From assembly GCF_000213175.1 (NCBI RefSeq), contig NW_009799101.1, positions 62,001 to 126,000 on the forward strand: a DNA stretch of 64,000 nt, written 5' to 3'. This document shows, piece by piece, positions 31,166 to 44,165 of the stretch. Each line of letters starts with the position of its first letter. The stretch's first letter is position 1. The translations under genes were made by a program, and so were the position numbers. Below the pieces are notes generated by a model. That model worked only from the letters and a program-made list of their open reading frames with translations, was not told the origin of the DNA and did not search any database. Source of the DNA: Neurospora tetrasperma FGSC 2508. Its lineage: Eukaryota; Ascomycota; Sordariomycetes; Sordariales; Sordariaceae.

Positions 31166-33971
31166 ATCGGGAGTGTGAAAGGTCTGGTGTTATGATGAAA
31201 GGTCCCACGTGGGGACAATCAGTGGATAGGTATGTGGGTTAGCTCTCGTGCTATCAGCGGAGTGCGGTGGTGGATTGAAGCTGCTGGTGCGTTATGTAAC
31301 AGCGATTCAATGGTGTTTTTGCAGAACTTCGCCAGATGAAGTGAGAGAACGTCTGAGAGAAGGATGTTCGGGGGAAAGTTCAGGTCTGGTCTACTGTGAC
31401 AAAGTTGTTGTTTGGTGATCGCCTCCAGCTAAGCCAAGGTTGGTTGTATGGAATCGGAGAGTTAGTGGTCGTGCCAAGGACCGGGACAGGTCAAAATTCG
31501 GACCCTTGTTGACCAAGACTGCCCGATGACCAAACTGGGGCAGTGTGGTTGCAAATCTTGGAGCAAGGGTGTAAGCAGGCCAAGCTTTTTTCCTTTTCGT
31601 CACCTGCCTTGGTAGCGCCGGAGATTCCGCGATTGTTGATGGAGAAAGTCAGGTCAAAGAGGGAGAGGGAAATGGATAGTGGGGAGCGAGCTTTGGGGAG
31701 GTGAAAGAGAAAAAACGGAGCTTGTCAGGTCTGCTATCAGCCAGGTTGGGAATCCGAAAGTCTTGGGCTGGGAGACTGGTGCCAACCAATGACGAAGGTA
31801 CAGAGAGTGGGAATTGATGCCACTGGATGATGGTCACCGTGATGGAGGGTGGGTGGCAGCCAACTTGAAGGCGAATTAACAAACGACATATCGCGAGGGG
31901 GGCTGCTGGCATGGCGTCTGCAATCCTGAAAGGGGGAGACGGGTCGGAAGGGTGTCATATCCTGGGTATGATATGAAATGAATCCCTCGAAAGGAACTCG
32001 GTGGTGACACGGCGCAATGAAACAGACAGACAAACATCATGGCCACCAGGGCTAACGACTAGTACTAACCGTTCCTGCTTCGACCCGTCCACCCGTCCGT
32101 TGTCTTGAACCGTTCAGTTAGTACTGAAGGATACTTCAACTTGCGGACATGGCGACTTCCGAACGGATCTTGGAATGCCGTGTCGATTCGTACCTTGGAG
32201 GGTCCATTCCGTTGTTTGGGTTTCGATGCCCTGTCTTGGCACGGTGACGTCGTTTGACAAGACGGACCCGGCCTTTTTAAGCGAGGTGCCTTGTGAGGGG
32301 CAACCCCGGCCAATCAAAATCGAGGATCTACTGGGTTAGGAAACGAGGGAGGGGTCTTTGGGCTTTAGCGCCGTTAAACGCCCCTGGAGCATGCTGTACT
32401 TTAGCTGCGCCACTGGTACCTCGAACAGGGAGCGGGCGGATAGTACTTGCTGTCGGGTACGTAGGTATCACCGTCAGATAAAATCAGGGTTCAATTCACT
32501 TTCCACAAACACATAAATTTTTGACATCCTTCCTGTTTAATCTCGTATCTTCATCAAGGCTTCGTTTGATAAGTCTACATTTTCCACCAAAACTATGTAG
32601 AGTAGCCGTGTTCAAGGTCAAAATAGACTTATTCCGGCACCGCTTTAGGGCCTAGTCTAGTATATAATTCCGGTCGGGCTGTGCACGTCACAACGTCTTC
32701 CGTTTCCCCACATCTTCACGAGGCTGTGAACTGAGCTAACCAAAGCTTCTTCATCCCTTCCATTCCATTTCCATTTCCATTCAAGACATGGTGTACAAGA
32801 GTCACCGATGGCTGTAATGGGAATAGCTCCAGACTAAAGGTGTATAGTGTACTCTGTACAATGCAGTCTGTGCTTGTGCTTGTACGTCTCCACTTTGTTC
32901 AGTTACCAACCGGGGGAAATGACTTGCATCTTGCATATCCGACATACAGTACAGGACAACTCCGTGGTACACTACACACACCGACGCAACTGAAGCAGAT
33001 AGGCGAACCGCTTCTACCGCCGCCCAGAAACGCAGGCAAACTCACAGAAGATCAAAAAGGCAACTTTAACCTCTTCTGTGACACACTCGGTAGCTCTTGG
33101 CATCAAAATGTGCATTTTGACTATCTACCTCTACCTCTACCTCTACCTCTACCTACACTACTGAATATCCGCTCATTGGTCGGTATTGTATAACCTCCAG
33201 ACCGCACTGCTTACCGTAATAGTCAATATATTTACACTGCTCAAGGTTGAGTCACCACCTAGGTCACCACCTTCTTCTACAACTTGTCAGTAAGGTCTGG
33301 CAGTCAAATGCTTACATTCTAGTACCGGGCCTGTTTCGGGATACATGTACCGAACGAATGGCATATTCACACCCCTTCAGGTTGACAGTTTCGAGCCAAC
33401 GGTGTTGCTTTGGGTGAGCGCTGCGAGCCGTCAGCCGTCAGCCTCACAAGACATAAAAGTCCTAGACACGACATATTCATTTTGAGGCAACGAAGTCTCC
33501 TCACTCTCTTTCAGACCAGCAATCAAACAGTTACATGTTGGGTCATTTGGCGGTTGCCTTGTTTTAGTCTTATCTCCATTTGCGGTTGCGGCTACTCGCC
33601 AAATATTGATGCCAGCGGATGAACCAGTGGAGTGTCACAAACTACCTCTAGGGTACATACCTAACATGCTTCCGCCGCGTGAAGCACCGCGCGGTTAATG
33701 CACTTGAAGGGCGCTTTTCTTGCTTTCCACGTTGTATCCAGTATACCTAGGTAGGTAGCCAATTGAATTGTACTACTATCGCATCACAGGCGGACCTTCT
33801 CCTTTTATATGACGGTTGTAACGGGAAACTCTTCGAGTCTGGTTGGAGAATACAGGTAGGACGGGTTTGGACACCGAGGCCTCTTATGTCATGTTGCTTG
33901 ATTCCTAGTTGGAGCAACCTCCATTACCGGTTTCCAGCCAGCCGCGTGTTACGACGTCGACGTCCCCTTTC
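31166..33971. other. Gene-poor 2.8-kb intergenic region
   Basis: Left part (31166 to about 32300) is upstream of the RD-repeat gene; the right part is beyond the elg1 stop. No frame shows codon bias or motifs. It includes a CTCTAC repeat at 33125-33154 and TACCTAGGTAGGTA near 33745. No tRNA or 5S pattern recognised. Confidence 0.5.
33125..33154 (+). repeat. (CTCTAC)n simple repeat
   Basis: About five hexamer units in tandem in intergenic DNA. Similar CTACCT words are scattered across other intergenic parts of the window. Confidence 0.85.
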
Positions 33972-36900
33972 CTACTGGGTCATTGAAACATCCCCGTCGT
34001 CAGCCGCAACTACAACCGTAGCCACATCCGTAGCCTCACCCGCCAACTCATCCACTCCCTGCTCCCCACCTTTTACTCCTGCTATTGGCTCCGCTAGCTC
34101 ATCGGGTTGAGCAGCCTCGTCGACCTCGACAACCCTCGCCATATTCTTCCTCGGCCTACCCCTCTTGGGCTTAGCTGTCTGTACAACGTCCGATTGCACG
34201 GGGGCAACGTCCGATATAACCTGCTGAGCCTCCCAAGGAACAGACACCTCCGACGCGCCAGAAACGCTACCAGCCGTCTTCATCTCTCCCTCCCCTCCAG
34301 CAACAGCGTTTCCAGAGTGTTGGAAGTCAGCCAAGTATTGGAGCGTGAGATCAGTCCAGCCCCTCCCGCCCGTCTTCTCCACCAGGAACGGATTCAATTC
34401 TCCTCTGAACCACCTCTCCTTCCTTTTCACACTCCTCTCCCCGCCTTCCAGCGCTGATAGTGCAGCTCGGGTTGTGCGCATCCTTTTCGTTCCCGTCCCC
34501 CCTCCCGGGTTATTGAACCCCGTTCCCAAAGCCACATTTGGCCCCACGCCGCCTCCGTCCGCGTTACTCGTGCCAGCACCTTCGCTTACGCTAAGCAAAC
34601 TACTCATCTTCAACCTCCTCCTCTGCAGATTCGATTCATAAGCGACTATGCTCCGCACGTAGGGGGCGACGTCCAGTGTTATGAGGCCCATGGTGCGGTC
34701 GAAGACGGAGGGGTCCAAGTAGGATGTCGTGGATGCAGAGGAGTCTGAAGTGGCGATAGGGTCAAAGGCAAAGGCAAGGTCGATTCGGTTGATAGCTGGA
34801 TGCTCGGGAGAAGAGAGGGAGAGGTTGGTCAAGGATTTGGTGATTATGTTGAGGGCAGAGGATTCGTTTAGTGGCTGGAGGGTATCAGTGGATGTAGGAT
34901 GTTGGACGAGTGATGAGGTCCGCGACCGTAAAACGGAGCGAGATAGCGATTTGATGGTTGCTGGAAGACCCGTATTGAGGGAGTCGTGGAGAGTAAGAGG
35001 AGGAGAATCGAGCGGCGTTAGACCGAGGACGTTGTCGTCGCGGGCTTTAGCTGGGGGCTCGGGTAGTGTGGCGTCTAGTGGCTCCTGTGATATTACTGTT
35101 AGCGAACACAATTATGTGAGAATTGAATATCTTACCTCGTTCAGTGTCCCAAATGACCGAGAAGAGCAGAGATTCGCTGCGCTCAGGGCATCAGCCAGTT
35201 CCTCAAACGCTTCAAGAGCCTCAAGCCTTCCAGCCCCAGACGAAGGCATCCCTTCCGCCCATGGTTCCAGCCCAACAGAGTCTTGCCAGCTCCCCATATC
35301 AAGGCCCCACGAATCCCAAGTTTGCTCCAGTAACTCTTCCTCCACTAACCGTCCATCAGTAGCCTTTCCGATCACAGGGTCTCGTCCGAGCCAGTTCATA
35401 CCCCTGAGATATGTGCTCTGACTAACAACCCTCACCACATCCCCGTTCTCGTCAAGATCACAGCCTCTCGGCCACCTCGGATAATACCAATCAAAGCCTC
35501 CCTTCCTATCCCCGACGCCTATCTGGCACCAATACTGCAGATCCGTAGTCGCGGCGCGGAGGTCATGGCCGCGAGACTCGTACAAAGATGCGACGGCTTG
35601 TCGTGTGAGAGCGTGACCTTCGTTAGCTGCTACCAGCAATAGGCGATCAACCGCAAGATCTGTAGGCGGTGGACTTAGCCGGAAGATGCCGTGTAGTCTA
35701 AGGGTATGGAGGGGGAGTAGAGTCTCGTCGTTGCATGTCATGATGAAGGGTCGTTTGGCTTGCGCGATAAGGGTGACGATGGTGGTCCAGAATTGCTTGT
35801 CTTCTTCGTAGAGAATGTCAACTTCTTCGAGGAGAATGAGGGATTGTCTTTGGACCTTTCCGCTGTCTTTTTTGACCTCTTTTGGTTCGCTGGTGGGTGG
35901 TGGCTTAGTGGGCTGCTTTAGTTTTGCTGCAGTGGTCTTGGGCCGGAAAAAAGCATTCATGGTTGCCTGCTTGCCAGATTTGACCTCCTCTGCAGTAGCA
36001 TCTTCTTGATCATCGCCAGCTTTGTCGGAGGAGGACTGGTGCTGCTGGACGAGGTGATTCCTGGTCATGTCGCCAATCTTTTCAAGCACATCCTTGCCGC
36101 TCCTTCGGCTGCTCGAGTTGATCTCGAAGACCTCAAAGTCTAGTTCTTTGGCCACTGCGTAGACGGCAGCTGTTTTGCCGCAGCCGTGAGGGCCGCTGAT
36201 GACAAGTGTATTTGCGATTTTGGAGGCATCCTTCTTGGACAAGTCCCCGGATTTGACGACGGTTTTCCTTGTGATGCCCCGAAAACCACTAGGTGCCCAA
36301 TTGGCTCCGTCGTCCGAGTCTTCGTCTAGCTCGAGCTCGTCGTCGCTAGAGACAATAAAGTCGTCGAGCTTCTTTCGCCTCTTTTTCCTACCAGGGCCAA
36401 CAGCCTTGGCTTTTTTCGGTTTGTCGGAATCGTTCGAGCCGGTCTCTACTGATTGCACTTTTAACGCACGAAGCCAGTCTCGCAAAAGAAAGGCTTCGTT
36501 GCCGGGCTGCAGGACCTCGGTGGCGTGGATAGGGCCGTACTTTTGTGTCCAGTTGCTAGTTTCGCATTGGCACTGATCAAAGGCTGACAGGGAGAAGGAT
36601 AGGGAGTCGTATAGGCGGGCAAGTTGAGGGGGGGCTTTTAGTTGGCCAGATGCTTGCGTTGCCCTGAATGTCATGAGCTCCGGAAGAATGCGCTGCTGTA
36701 GTTTTCTCCCGCTCTCAAAGTGCTTGGTGGGAAGTCGAAGCTCAGGAGGTGCAGGCATGAAATCGTCCGTGTTGTAGTCGCGAAGAGCTTGTCTTACAGA
36801 CTCGATTCCCATTGAGGTGCTAATCAGATTTACGATCGACTCTTGCTGGTCCACCTGAATTGACTGGCCCTTGGATTTGCGGGACGGCAGAGGCAGCTGA

Positions 36901-38105
36901 ATATTTTGGTCCATAGGTACATCATGGTCTCCGCGCACATGTACCATATCCTTCCACGGCCATACCGGGGGTTTTGCGCCAGGAAACTTTAGGGGCACGT
37001 TCTTGGAGAAACCGAACTGGGGCATTCGTCCAGTGAAGGCCGAAGCACGCGGCTTCTTGGGCGAACATGGTGTAGACATGAAAACTTTCTGCGACGGTTC
37101 GCTAATGGTAGGCTTGTCGTTCTTGGGTTCAGCAGCAGGGGGCGCAGCTGCGGATCCTTTGTCTTTCCCCGAAAAGAAGGGATGTGTAGATTTTGAGTTG
37201 GCAGGCTTGGAAGCTGGAGGTTTTTTGGTTCGCTGGCTGGTCCGTTGCGGTTGTTTTGGGGCCTTGAGAATGGCTTCAATCTTCTCGCCCACTCTCGTGC
37301 GTGCCTCGGCATCCGACTCGGAACTATACTTAATAGTCACGACCTTGGACTCTGGCTTCTTTACGCGTGATGGCTGTACCCTCCTCTTTATCGTTGGAGC
37401 TGTCTCCTCGGTTGTCTCTGGTTGCTTTGGTTTGGGAGGTGACCCAATCGTTCCTGTTTTGGGATTGAGGCGGAGAAGTTTTGTCGGCTTTGGAGGCTCG
37501 ACATTGGCGGCAGGAGGGATGACTGTAGGCGGCGGGGATGATCGGATATTGACGTCGACCAGATTCCGTATAATGCCAGTAACATCATGAGCGGGAGCCG
37601 GTATGGCATCCTCGAGCTGGACAGGCGCTTCTATTTCATTTGTGGCTTGTTGTGGTAGCTCTGTTTCTTCTTGCGTGGTTTTGATATCCTCTTCTTCCTC
37701 TTCTTGTCCGGCATCCTCCTTTGTCTTTTCTAGTCTGATAAAATGGGTTGCGATACCCGGGCCGACATTGGGTTTTGTCCGTTTCCTTGTCTTTGGTTTC
37801 TTGTGGTCCTGGTCGTCTTCTAGATCCGGGGACACCTTGCGGCGTTTGCTCCGTCTCCCGGCTGCCTTCTCCAGGGTGTCATGTTCAACTTTTGGCTCCA
37901 CGGGTTCGTCGATGGACATTAGGGAATCCTCGGTCGTGTCTGGTTGATGGGGAACGGAAGGGGTTTCTCTCAGAGCTGGAGGAGCAGGCTGTCGGTTCGG
38001 AGCAAAAAAGGGATGCAACGGCTTGCGAGCCGCGTCTGGAGAGTTGCCATTTTCGACCATGGCGAGGACAGCGACTGGTGTCATGGAGTGGTAGTAGTAG
38101 TACAC
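33972..38105 (-). CDS. elg1: Elg1/ATAD5, large subunit of the PCNA-unloading RFC-like complex
   Basis: Exons 38105-35136 and 35084-33972 join in phase 0 (AAC GAG|GAG CCA) to give up to 1360 residues; the 51-nt intron has donor GTAAGA and acceptor ACAG. The start may instead be 38084 (MTPVAVLAM), because the first codons are a TAC microsatellite. Walker A is GPHGCGKTAAVYAVA (about residue 637) and Walker B LILLEEVDILYEED (about 753). A disordered N-terminus carries PIP-like motifs (KPLHPFF near residue 28, STHPFF near 310), and a canonical PIP box QATMNAFF lies at 713-720 between the Walker motifs. The C-terminus has an AT-hook (KPKRGRPRK) and acidic tail. Elg1 with Rfc2-5 removes PCNA from DNA after replication, so it acts in the nucleus at forks. 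Identification rests on domain layout and family resemblance. Confidence 0.88.
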
Positions 38106-39578
38106 GTTGGGGGAGAACTGTAGATGATTTGGTCAATTCAGGTAGCCGGTTTGAAGTCAAGAGAAAGAATGGTTACGGGGAGGGAGACATACTGGGAGAC
38201 GACGGATTATGAGGCAGAAATCATGCTTCTGTTATGATAAGTGGTGACGGTACCTACCTACCTAATCAAAGATGAATGTGGTGAGGTGGATGTCACAAAT
38301 ATCAAATCGATATGAACTCCAATTGACCTAATAGAGGTACAGTACGTAAGCCCTGCAATGCTGGATTCAGGCTGTGCATTGGCTGCGACACGGGCTCACT
38401 GTTGAAAGGAGTCGCGGGAGGGGAGGCATGCTCCGGCTTGCATCTTAGTGATGTTAAGGGTGACCGCGTTCTGCCACTTTAGCACGCGTCTTACGCTGGA
38501 GCTCCTGCGTCTAGTTCCGTCCCTTGCCGGCCGCATGCTCCAGTGATCGGCACCCAAGTCGTGTCGCACTCGCGCATCCTTCAGTAGGTAGTGTAGGTAG
38601 GTAGAGGTACCTACCTGGGCTGCCTGCCCCAGCTTCCGTCGTTCATGACAAAATAGATGAGACCAGTGGAATGGTCACATAAAGCAGTCCAATGCCGCTC
38701 GTTAGAATTGCAAACGGCCTGAAGTGGAGATTGATTTGATCCAAAAAGACATTCGTCAGAGTTCATTTAGGATGTTAAGGAACAGGAATTGCTTAGAATA
38801 TAAATGCAAAGAAGTAATCAAGACGCTTGGATGCGTAGTAAGAGTATGCCCAAGGTGTTATGTCACAAACGTCTTAACCATTTTGTCCAAGACGAGCCCA
38901 GATGGTCACTGCATGTGTCAGACACTCGGGTCCGACACGGGACCGTGCACCACGCTGCCATGTACCTTGCACACCCCGCTGTAAAGGAAGGACTGAAGTT
39001 ATATAGATATAGAAGGAGGTTACTAAACTTTGGGAAAAAGTTATGAAATACTTATGGGAAAGATGAAGCTATTCACAAGAGAAGGCACTTATGGCTTATG
39101 GAAAAGCCAGGTACCTGACAGTACCTGAGTTGGGCACGGATTTCATGTACATAAGGCCGGTCCCCCTAGGCCTCCAGAAGTCCTCTGTTGGGGAGGCAGT
39201 CTCATTAGTTATCTTCCAAACAAATCCAATTGGTTACAAAGCCTCTTTCCTGTTCCCCACCAAGGAAGCAGCCGAGCACTCACCGAAAACTGAGGTCAAA
39301 GCTCACCTTGGACTCACCGTGCTCCCCAGAATATGCCCCACTTTCTCACGTCCACTCCACGGTCAAGGGCCCATTTATTTTTCAAAGTCTTGGCTTAACT
39401 TTTTTTCAGATCGCAGTCTTTTGAACGAGACGCAGCCCGGCGCAGAGACCTGATCAGAGCTTCAGTTTGGTTTCGAGATTGGGGACGAGCGATGCCAACG
39501 AAATCCTACAGCTAAACACCAACCTCCGACATACCCATACTGTACTCTACGATATCCCGTTTGTCTGCCTTCACAACC
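38106..39578. promoter_or_regulatory. Divergent intergenic region between elg1 and the UTP8-like gene
   Basis: 1.47 kb holding both promoters. TAGGTA/TACCTA words cluster at 38255-38270 and 38585-38620. The part from about 38750 to 39080 is AT-rich. No gene seen. Confidence 0.5.
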
Positions 39579-42538
39579 ATGGCGACCACCCTCCAAATAC
39601 ATAAGCCGTATGTGCTAAAGGCCTTGTCGCATCCTCTCGACCGTCCCGACGGACCAGGAAAGCACACTATCGGCGAGGTCTACGGCCAGGTATCAGGGCC
39701 CGCCTCCAAAAAGAGGAAACGCTCCGAGCTCGCCGTTGCCATTGACGGCGACTCGGTCCATCTCTACGATGTCAGTATCCTTCTGTCCGTCTGCCTTTAG
39801 TATCTGTCGCCGACTAACTCTCGCTTCAGATCCCCTCGGCGCAAGCCATCACCTCCTACCTCGTCCCTCCCCAGGCCTACTTCACCTGCGCCCCCTACTC
39901 GCTGCGATGGAGATCCGCTACTTCCAAGACCGCCTCTCGCTACACCTATGCCTCGACACAAGACTCTCTCTCGGCCAAGAAGGAGATCAAGCTGTTCAAG
40001 GACGTCGTTGCCGAAGCTGGAAACACCACCTCGACCACTGCCACCTACGTCCACCGTTGCGCTAAGCCCGTCGTCCATCTTTCGGCTACCTCAGTACGGA
40101 CCTCCAGAGACACCTTGACCAACCAAGATACCCCCGCCCACGACGTCATCGCTGTGGCCGCCGACGGCACTCTGATCAGCCTCGCCGGCGAGACCCTTAC
40201 CGAAAAGTGGCAGTCGTCGCCCTCCATCCTCACCCAGGAGCTGCCCTCCAACACTGGATGCCACGTCGACTTTGTCCAGCCCGCCCTCGCGGCCGATGTC
40301 ATCGATGGCATGTTTGGTGGAAAGAACGAGCTGTTTGGCGTCTTCCAGGAAAAGATTCACCGCCAAGGCTTCAACCCCGACATTCTAGTGCTCGTCACGT
40401 CGCCAGAAAAGTCCGAGTCTACACGCCAGAGATACTTGCACATTCTTGCCCTACCAACCGAGAGGGCCTCTCAACAAGTAAACCAGCAGAACGTTATTCC
40501 CATCTTCGCCGCTCCTCTCCCAACCAAGACCGGTGCCGCCAAGTTCCAGCTCGACGTCAGGTCAGGCACTTTGCAGGAGCTGGCCGAGGGCGTCCTTTAC
40601 ACATATGCTTTCAACGGCGGTATCCCCCGTCTCGAGAACAAGCTGGAGGTCCCGGAGATGACCTCCTTCTTGCGCCTATCCAAGACCTCGGTTCTTGCTG
40701 CTACCGCCGACTCCCTTACCATCTACAACCCCGTCTACCGCTCGCTCCAGGCTACTGCTCCCCTTGAAGTCGGCGAGGGTGCCTCGTGCGAGCTCGTCAC
40801 CTACCTTGCTAGCCGTGAGATCGCGGTTGGCCTTCGCGGAACCTCGTTGATTGCCGTCCAGATTGAAGCCCCCAAGGCCCGTACCAGCAAGCGCCGCGCT
40901 GAAGGCCTCCTCGCAGATTCGATCCGCCGCGGCCTTCCCAGAGCTCAGCCTACTCAAAAGCGCGGCCATATCGAGCTTCCTCCTTCAGCTATCCTTGCAG
41001 AGGCTCTCCCTGGCACCATGACGGAGGAGTACCTTGCCCAACTGGCGGCTGATACCGCCAAGGCCGACGAGTACCTTAACGCCAACAACCTGAAGGGTTT
41101 CGAGGAGCTGCTAGCAGGCCAGTTCAAGATCCAGCTAAAGGCTAAGAAGGAGAAGAAGGAAAACAAAGATAAGAAGGTCAACAGCACTACCGAAGACAAG
41201 ACCGAGACCTTGGACCTCCCTGAGTGGTCCTGGCCCTCCAAGCGCTCCGACTACCCCCAGGTCGACCGTCGCTGGGTCTTTTACGCCATCAGCCGCGTTT
41301 TCTCTTGGAACAGCTCCAGCGAAAACCCAAAGGCCACACATCTCTCCTGCCGCCTTGCCGAGAGCAGCGTGCTCAACTACCTTGTCGACGCTGGCCACCT
41401 GACCATCTCCAACATTAAGTCCGCCTTCAAGGAAAAGATCCGCGAACTCGGTGACCAAGTCGACAACGTCATCGGCGAGGAGCTTCCGGCCGTCCTTGTC
41501 GAAGTCGACCCAGCAATGGAGCTTCTCGTCGTCTACCTCTCCTCCACCCAGACCTCTCCCTCCGAACTCGTAACATCCATCAAGCTCATCCTCAGCAGCC
41601 TTGACTTGCTCAACAGCGCCAGCGCTCCCAAGTTGCAAGAGCTGGTCCTCCGTCCCTCTCCCAATGCCACCACGACGTCCTCTGAGGCCGACAAGCAGCC
41701 CGAGGACACCGAAATGACTGACGACGACGCCGCCATCACCAAGCAACTCGACCAAGCCGAGCAAGAGCTCCAGCTCACCGAGTACCTCGCCGCCACCACC
41801 TCCTCGCGCTATCCCCTCCGCGCGCGTGGCCTCTCCGCCGCCTTCTCCAAGCTTTCTGCCTGCCCCTCCCTCCCTACTGTCCAGACCCTCCGCCGTCTGC
41901 TGACAACCGAGGAGATTGTCTGCCTCATGAACGTGCTCCGCAACGAGATGATCAAAGACGGCTGGACCACCAGCTACGTGGCCGACGAGTTGCCCGAAGA
42001 AGAGCAGGAAGCGCCGCCCGATGGCTCCATCAAGCTCATTGCCGATTTGCTAAGCAGGTGCATCGACGCCGTTGGCCTAGGCGGCTGGATGGGCTTCGAT
42101 GCCGTCCTCGCCTCGTGGGGCAGCCAGCAAGACGCCGCCGAATTCTTGAACTACTTCCAGAATGAGGTCAGCGTGGCGCTGGAGGGCCTCAATGAAACTG
42201 TCAGGCTCCAGGGCATGATTGGCGAAGCTACCAACTACGCCAAGAGGGCGAATACGTTGCTTAGTGCTGCTGCTAAGCCCAAGGCCTCTTCAGAGGGCGA
42301 AGGTACCGCAGTCGTGCAGCTGTCGGCGGGTCCTCTCCCGTTGGGTCTCAAGACAGAGGAGAAGATTGGTTTGGAGAGAGTGCGTGGTGGTGGAGAAATT
42401 GTGCAGAGGAGCATGAGGCAGATCGGTATGTTTGTGAGCAAGAAGAGGAGAGGGTATGAGGTGCACAGGATTTCGGAGGAGGGCTTGCTGAGCAAGGGGA
42501 GTGGACGGCCTAGTTTGGTTGTTCAGGAGGCTCTTTGA
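39579..42538 (+). CDS. utp8: UTP8-type U3 snoRNP / small-subunit processome protein
   Basis: Exons 39579-39770 and 39830-42538 join in phase 0 (TAC GAT|ATC CCC) to give 966 residues. The donor is GTCAGT, the acceptor TCAG and a CTAAC branch lies at 39814. The N-terminus (LQIHKPYVLKALSHPLD, then a basic KKRKRSELAVAIDGDSVHLYD) and following beta-rich half resemble the fungal Utp8 beta-propeller. The C-terminal half is helical, with a Lys-rich patch near residue 500 and a basic end. In yeast, Utp8 is part of the t-UTP/UtpA complex that binds nascent pre-rRNA, supports Pol I transcription, and also takes part in tRNA export. Nucleolar location is inferred. Family call is from overall pattern, not a short catalytic motif, so moderate confidence. 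Confidence 0.7.
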
Positions 42539-44165
42539 GTATGGGGACAAGAAGTGTTGAAAAGTAGGAGTATACAATAGATGCTGCTTGTGACAGATAA
42601 TAGGATGGATGGATTGTCTGCGAAAGAAAGAGCGTGTGTCCCAGATCTGGATGTGGTGAGCACGAGACAGGGTAGGTCTCTGAGTGTCACTTGTAGAACA
42701 GAAGAAAACAAGGGAGGGGGAAGTCAATGCGATACCCGATGGAAAGGGGAGAAGTATAGATGTTAGATACAGTAACAACTGGAATGGGCTTTTATTCAAT
42801 TGGCCAAACCCCTTTCGAACCATGACCGTGACCGTGAATTGGAAGACTCCATTGCCTTGGCCCCCTCTCTCTATTGTGCCTCCTCTCACAGGCTCTCAAC
42901 TCATAGATTTGAACTTGTTGACCAAAAGCCTCTCTCTCTCCCATAACATAGGATATCAAGCATCTTTCGTTAAAAGGACAGGAGGCCGGGATTAGTGATT
43001 TACCGTAGCAGCAAAGGTGCCATAGTCCCATTCTGTTCAAACACACGAAGCCAGTATGAAAACTGCACACGGGTAGTCTGTCTAACTCTTACTGTGTGTA
43101 ACAACGAAAATGCCCGCGGAGTTGGGACATCTGGCATTTCACACTCTCTTATCCACTCCCTTCTTTCTTTCTTTTTTTTCTTTTTTTTTTTTTTCTTTTT
43201 TTTTTTCTTTTTTTCCCCCCCCTCCTGGCCAGGTAATGAGACTATTCACACGCAAAGTACCTGGACCTACGCTGCCTCACTTACCTACCCATACGGGGCT
43301 CCACCTAGAAGTGCCCTGTCCGGGCCTCCTACAAATTGCTAACGGTTGAATAAGGTAACATTGTCTCCGGACTCCGGCGCCGTTAGTAGAAGTAAGTACA
43401 CGTGGTGTAGGGTGCAAGTCGGAGGCTCGGAGGTATGTGGGGTGTGGAGTAATCCACCGGACCGGGGACGGGACCGGCACGGAGATCACGGGGACCACGG
43501 GCGAGTACATCGGTCTCCCCTTTGCCGCTGGAAACTCCCGTCACCTACGCAAGCAATGCAGGATCAAGAAGGCCAGTCGCCCACTTGAGTAACCTGCCTC
43601 TGGAAATTCGGGTAAGGTACTGTACCTCGCTACGCTAGCTACACTACACCGATGAAGTGGTCGTTACCTAATAGCCAGCTGATGTGCCCAAAAGTGACCT
43701 GTCAACTTTGAGAAAACGCATCCAAACGGGTGTCGGATGTATATTTCTATGTAATTGGTATCGGAGATTTCTAGGAAGCGATAATTTTCTTTAATGGCTT
43801 TTTGGGCGGCGGTGTTGTTACGGATAGGAGGATCCTTGTCGTCCAAGGACATGGAGCAATTAGCCACGCGTGCTAGTGTTGAGCTGAACAGCCGCAAATC
43901 AATAGTGCGTGCTTCCCGTTCCAATAGTGACGAGGTCCTGGGAAATTGTAGATGTTCTAGGCCAGAGCGTTTACGGTGGGTTTTTACTCGTTGCCTCTGT
44001 CTACATATACCAATGGAGGTCCGCGCAAGTTGTGTGTTGTGACTACCTACCCTTACTCCTACCTCAGTCGCTCCTACCTCAGCCGCTCCTTACCTACCTA
44101 AATTTCTCGCCCATTATCTGTCGTTCGTTACCTACACCGTTTATTGTAAGAACCAGTTTTGGAAG
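42539..44165. other. Intergenic DNA with a long T-rich tract
   Basis: 1.6 kb between two plus-strand genes. The tract at 43156-43216 is nearly pure T with a few C. From 44040 the sequence is TACCT-rich and pyrimidine-rich up to the next start codon. No gene seen. Confidence 0.5.
43156..43227 (+). repeat. T/C homopyrimidine tract
   Basis: About 60 nt of T runs broken by single C, ending in a run of C. It is a low-complexity tract; a promoter or nucleosome-excluding role is possible but not shown. Confidence 0.85.

Noticed and set aside
43156-43227. T-rich tract considered as a retroposon poly(A)/poly(T) tail
   Set aside because: No target-site duplication, no adjacent LINE or SINE sequence; simple low-complexity DNA is enough to explain it.
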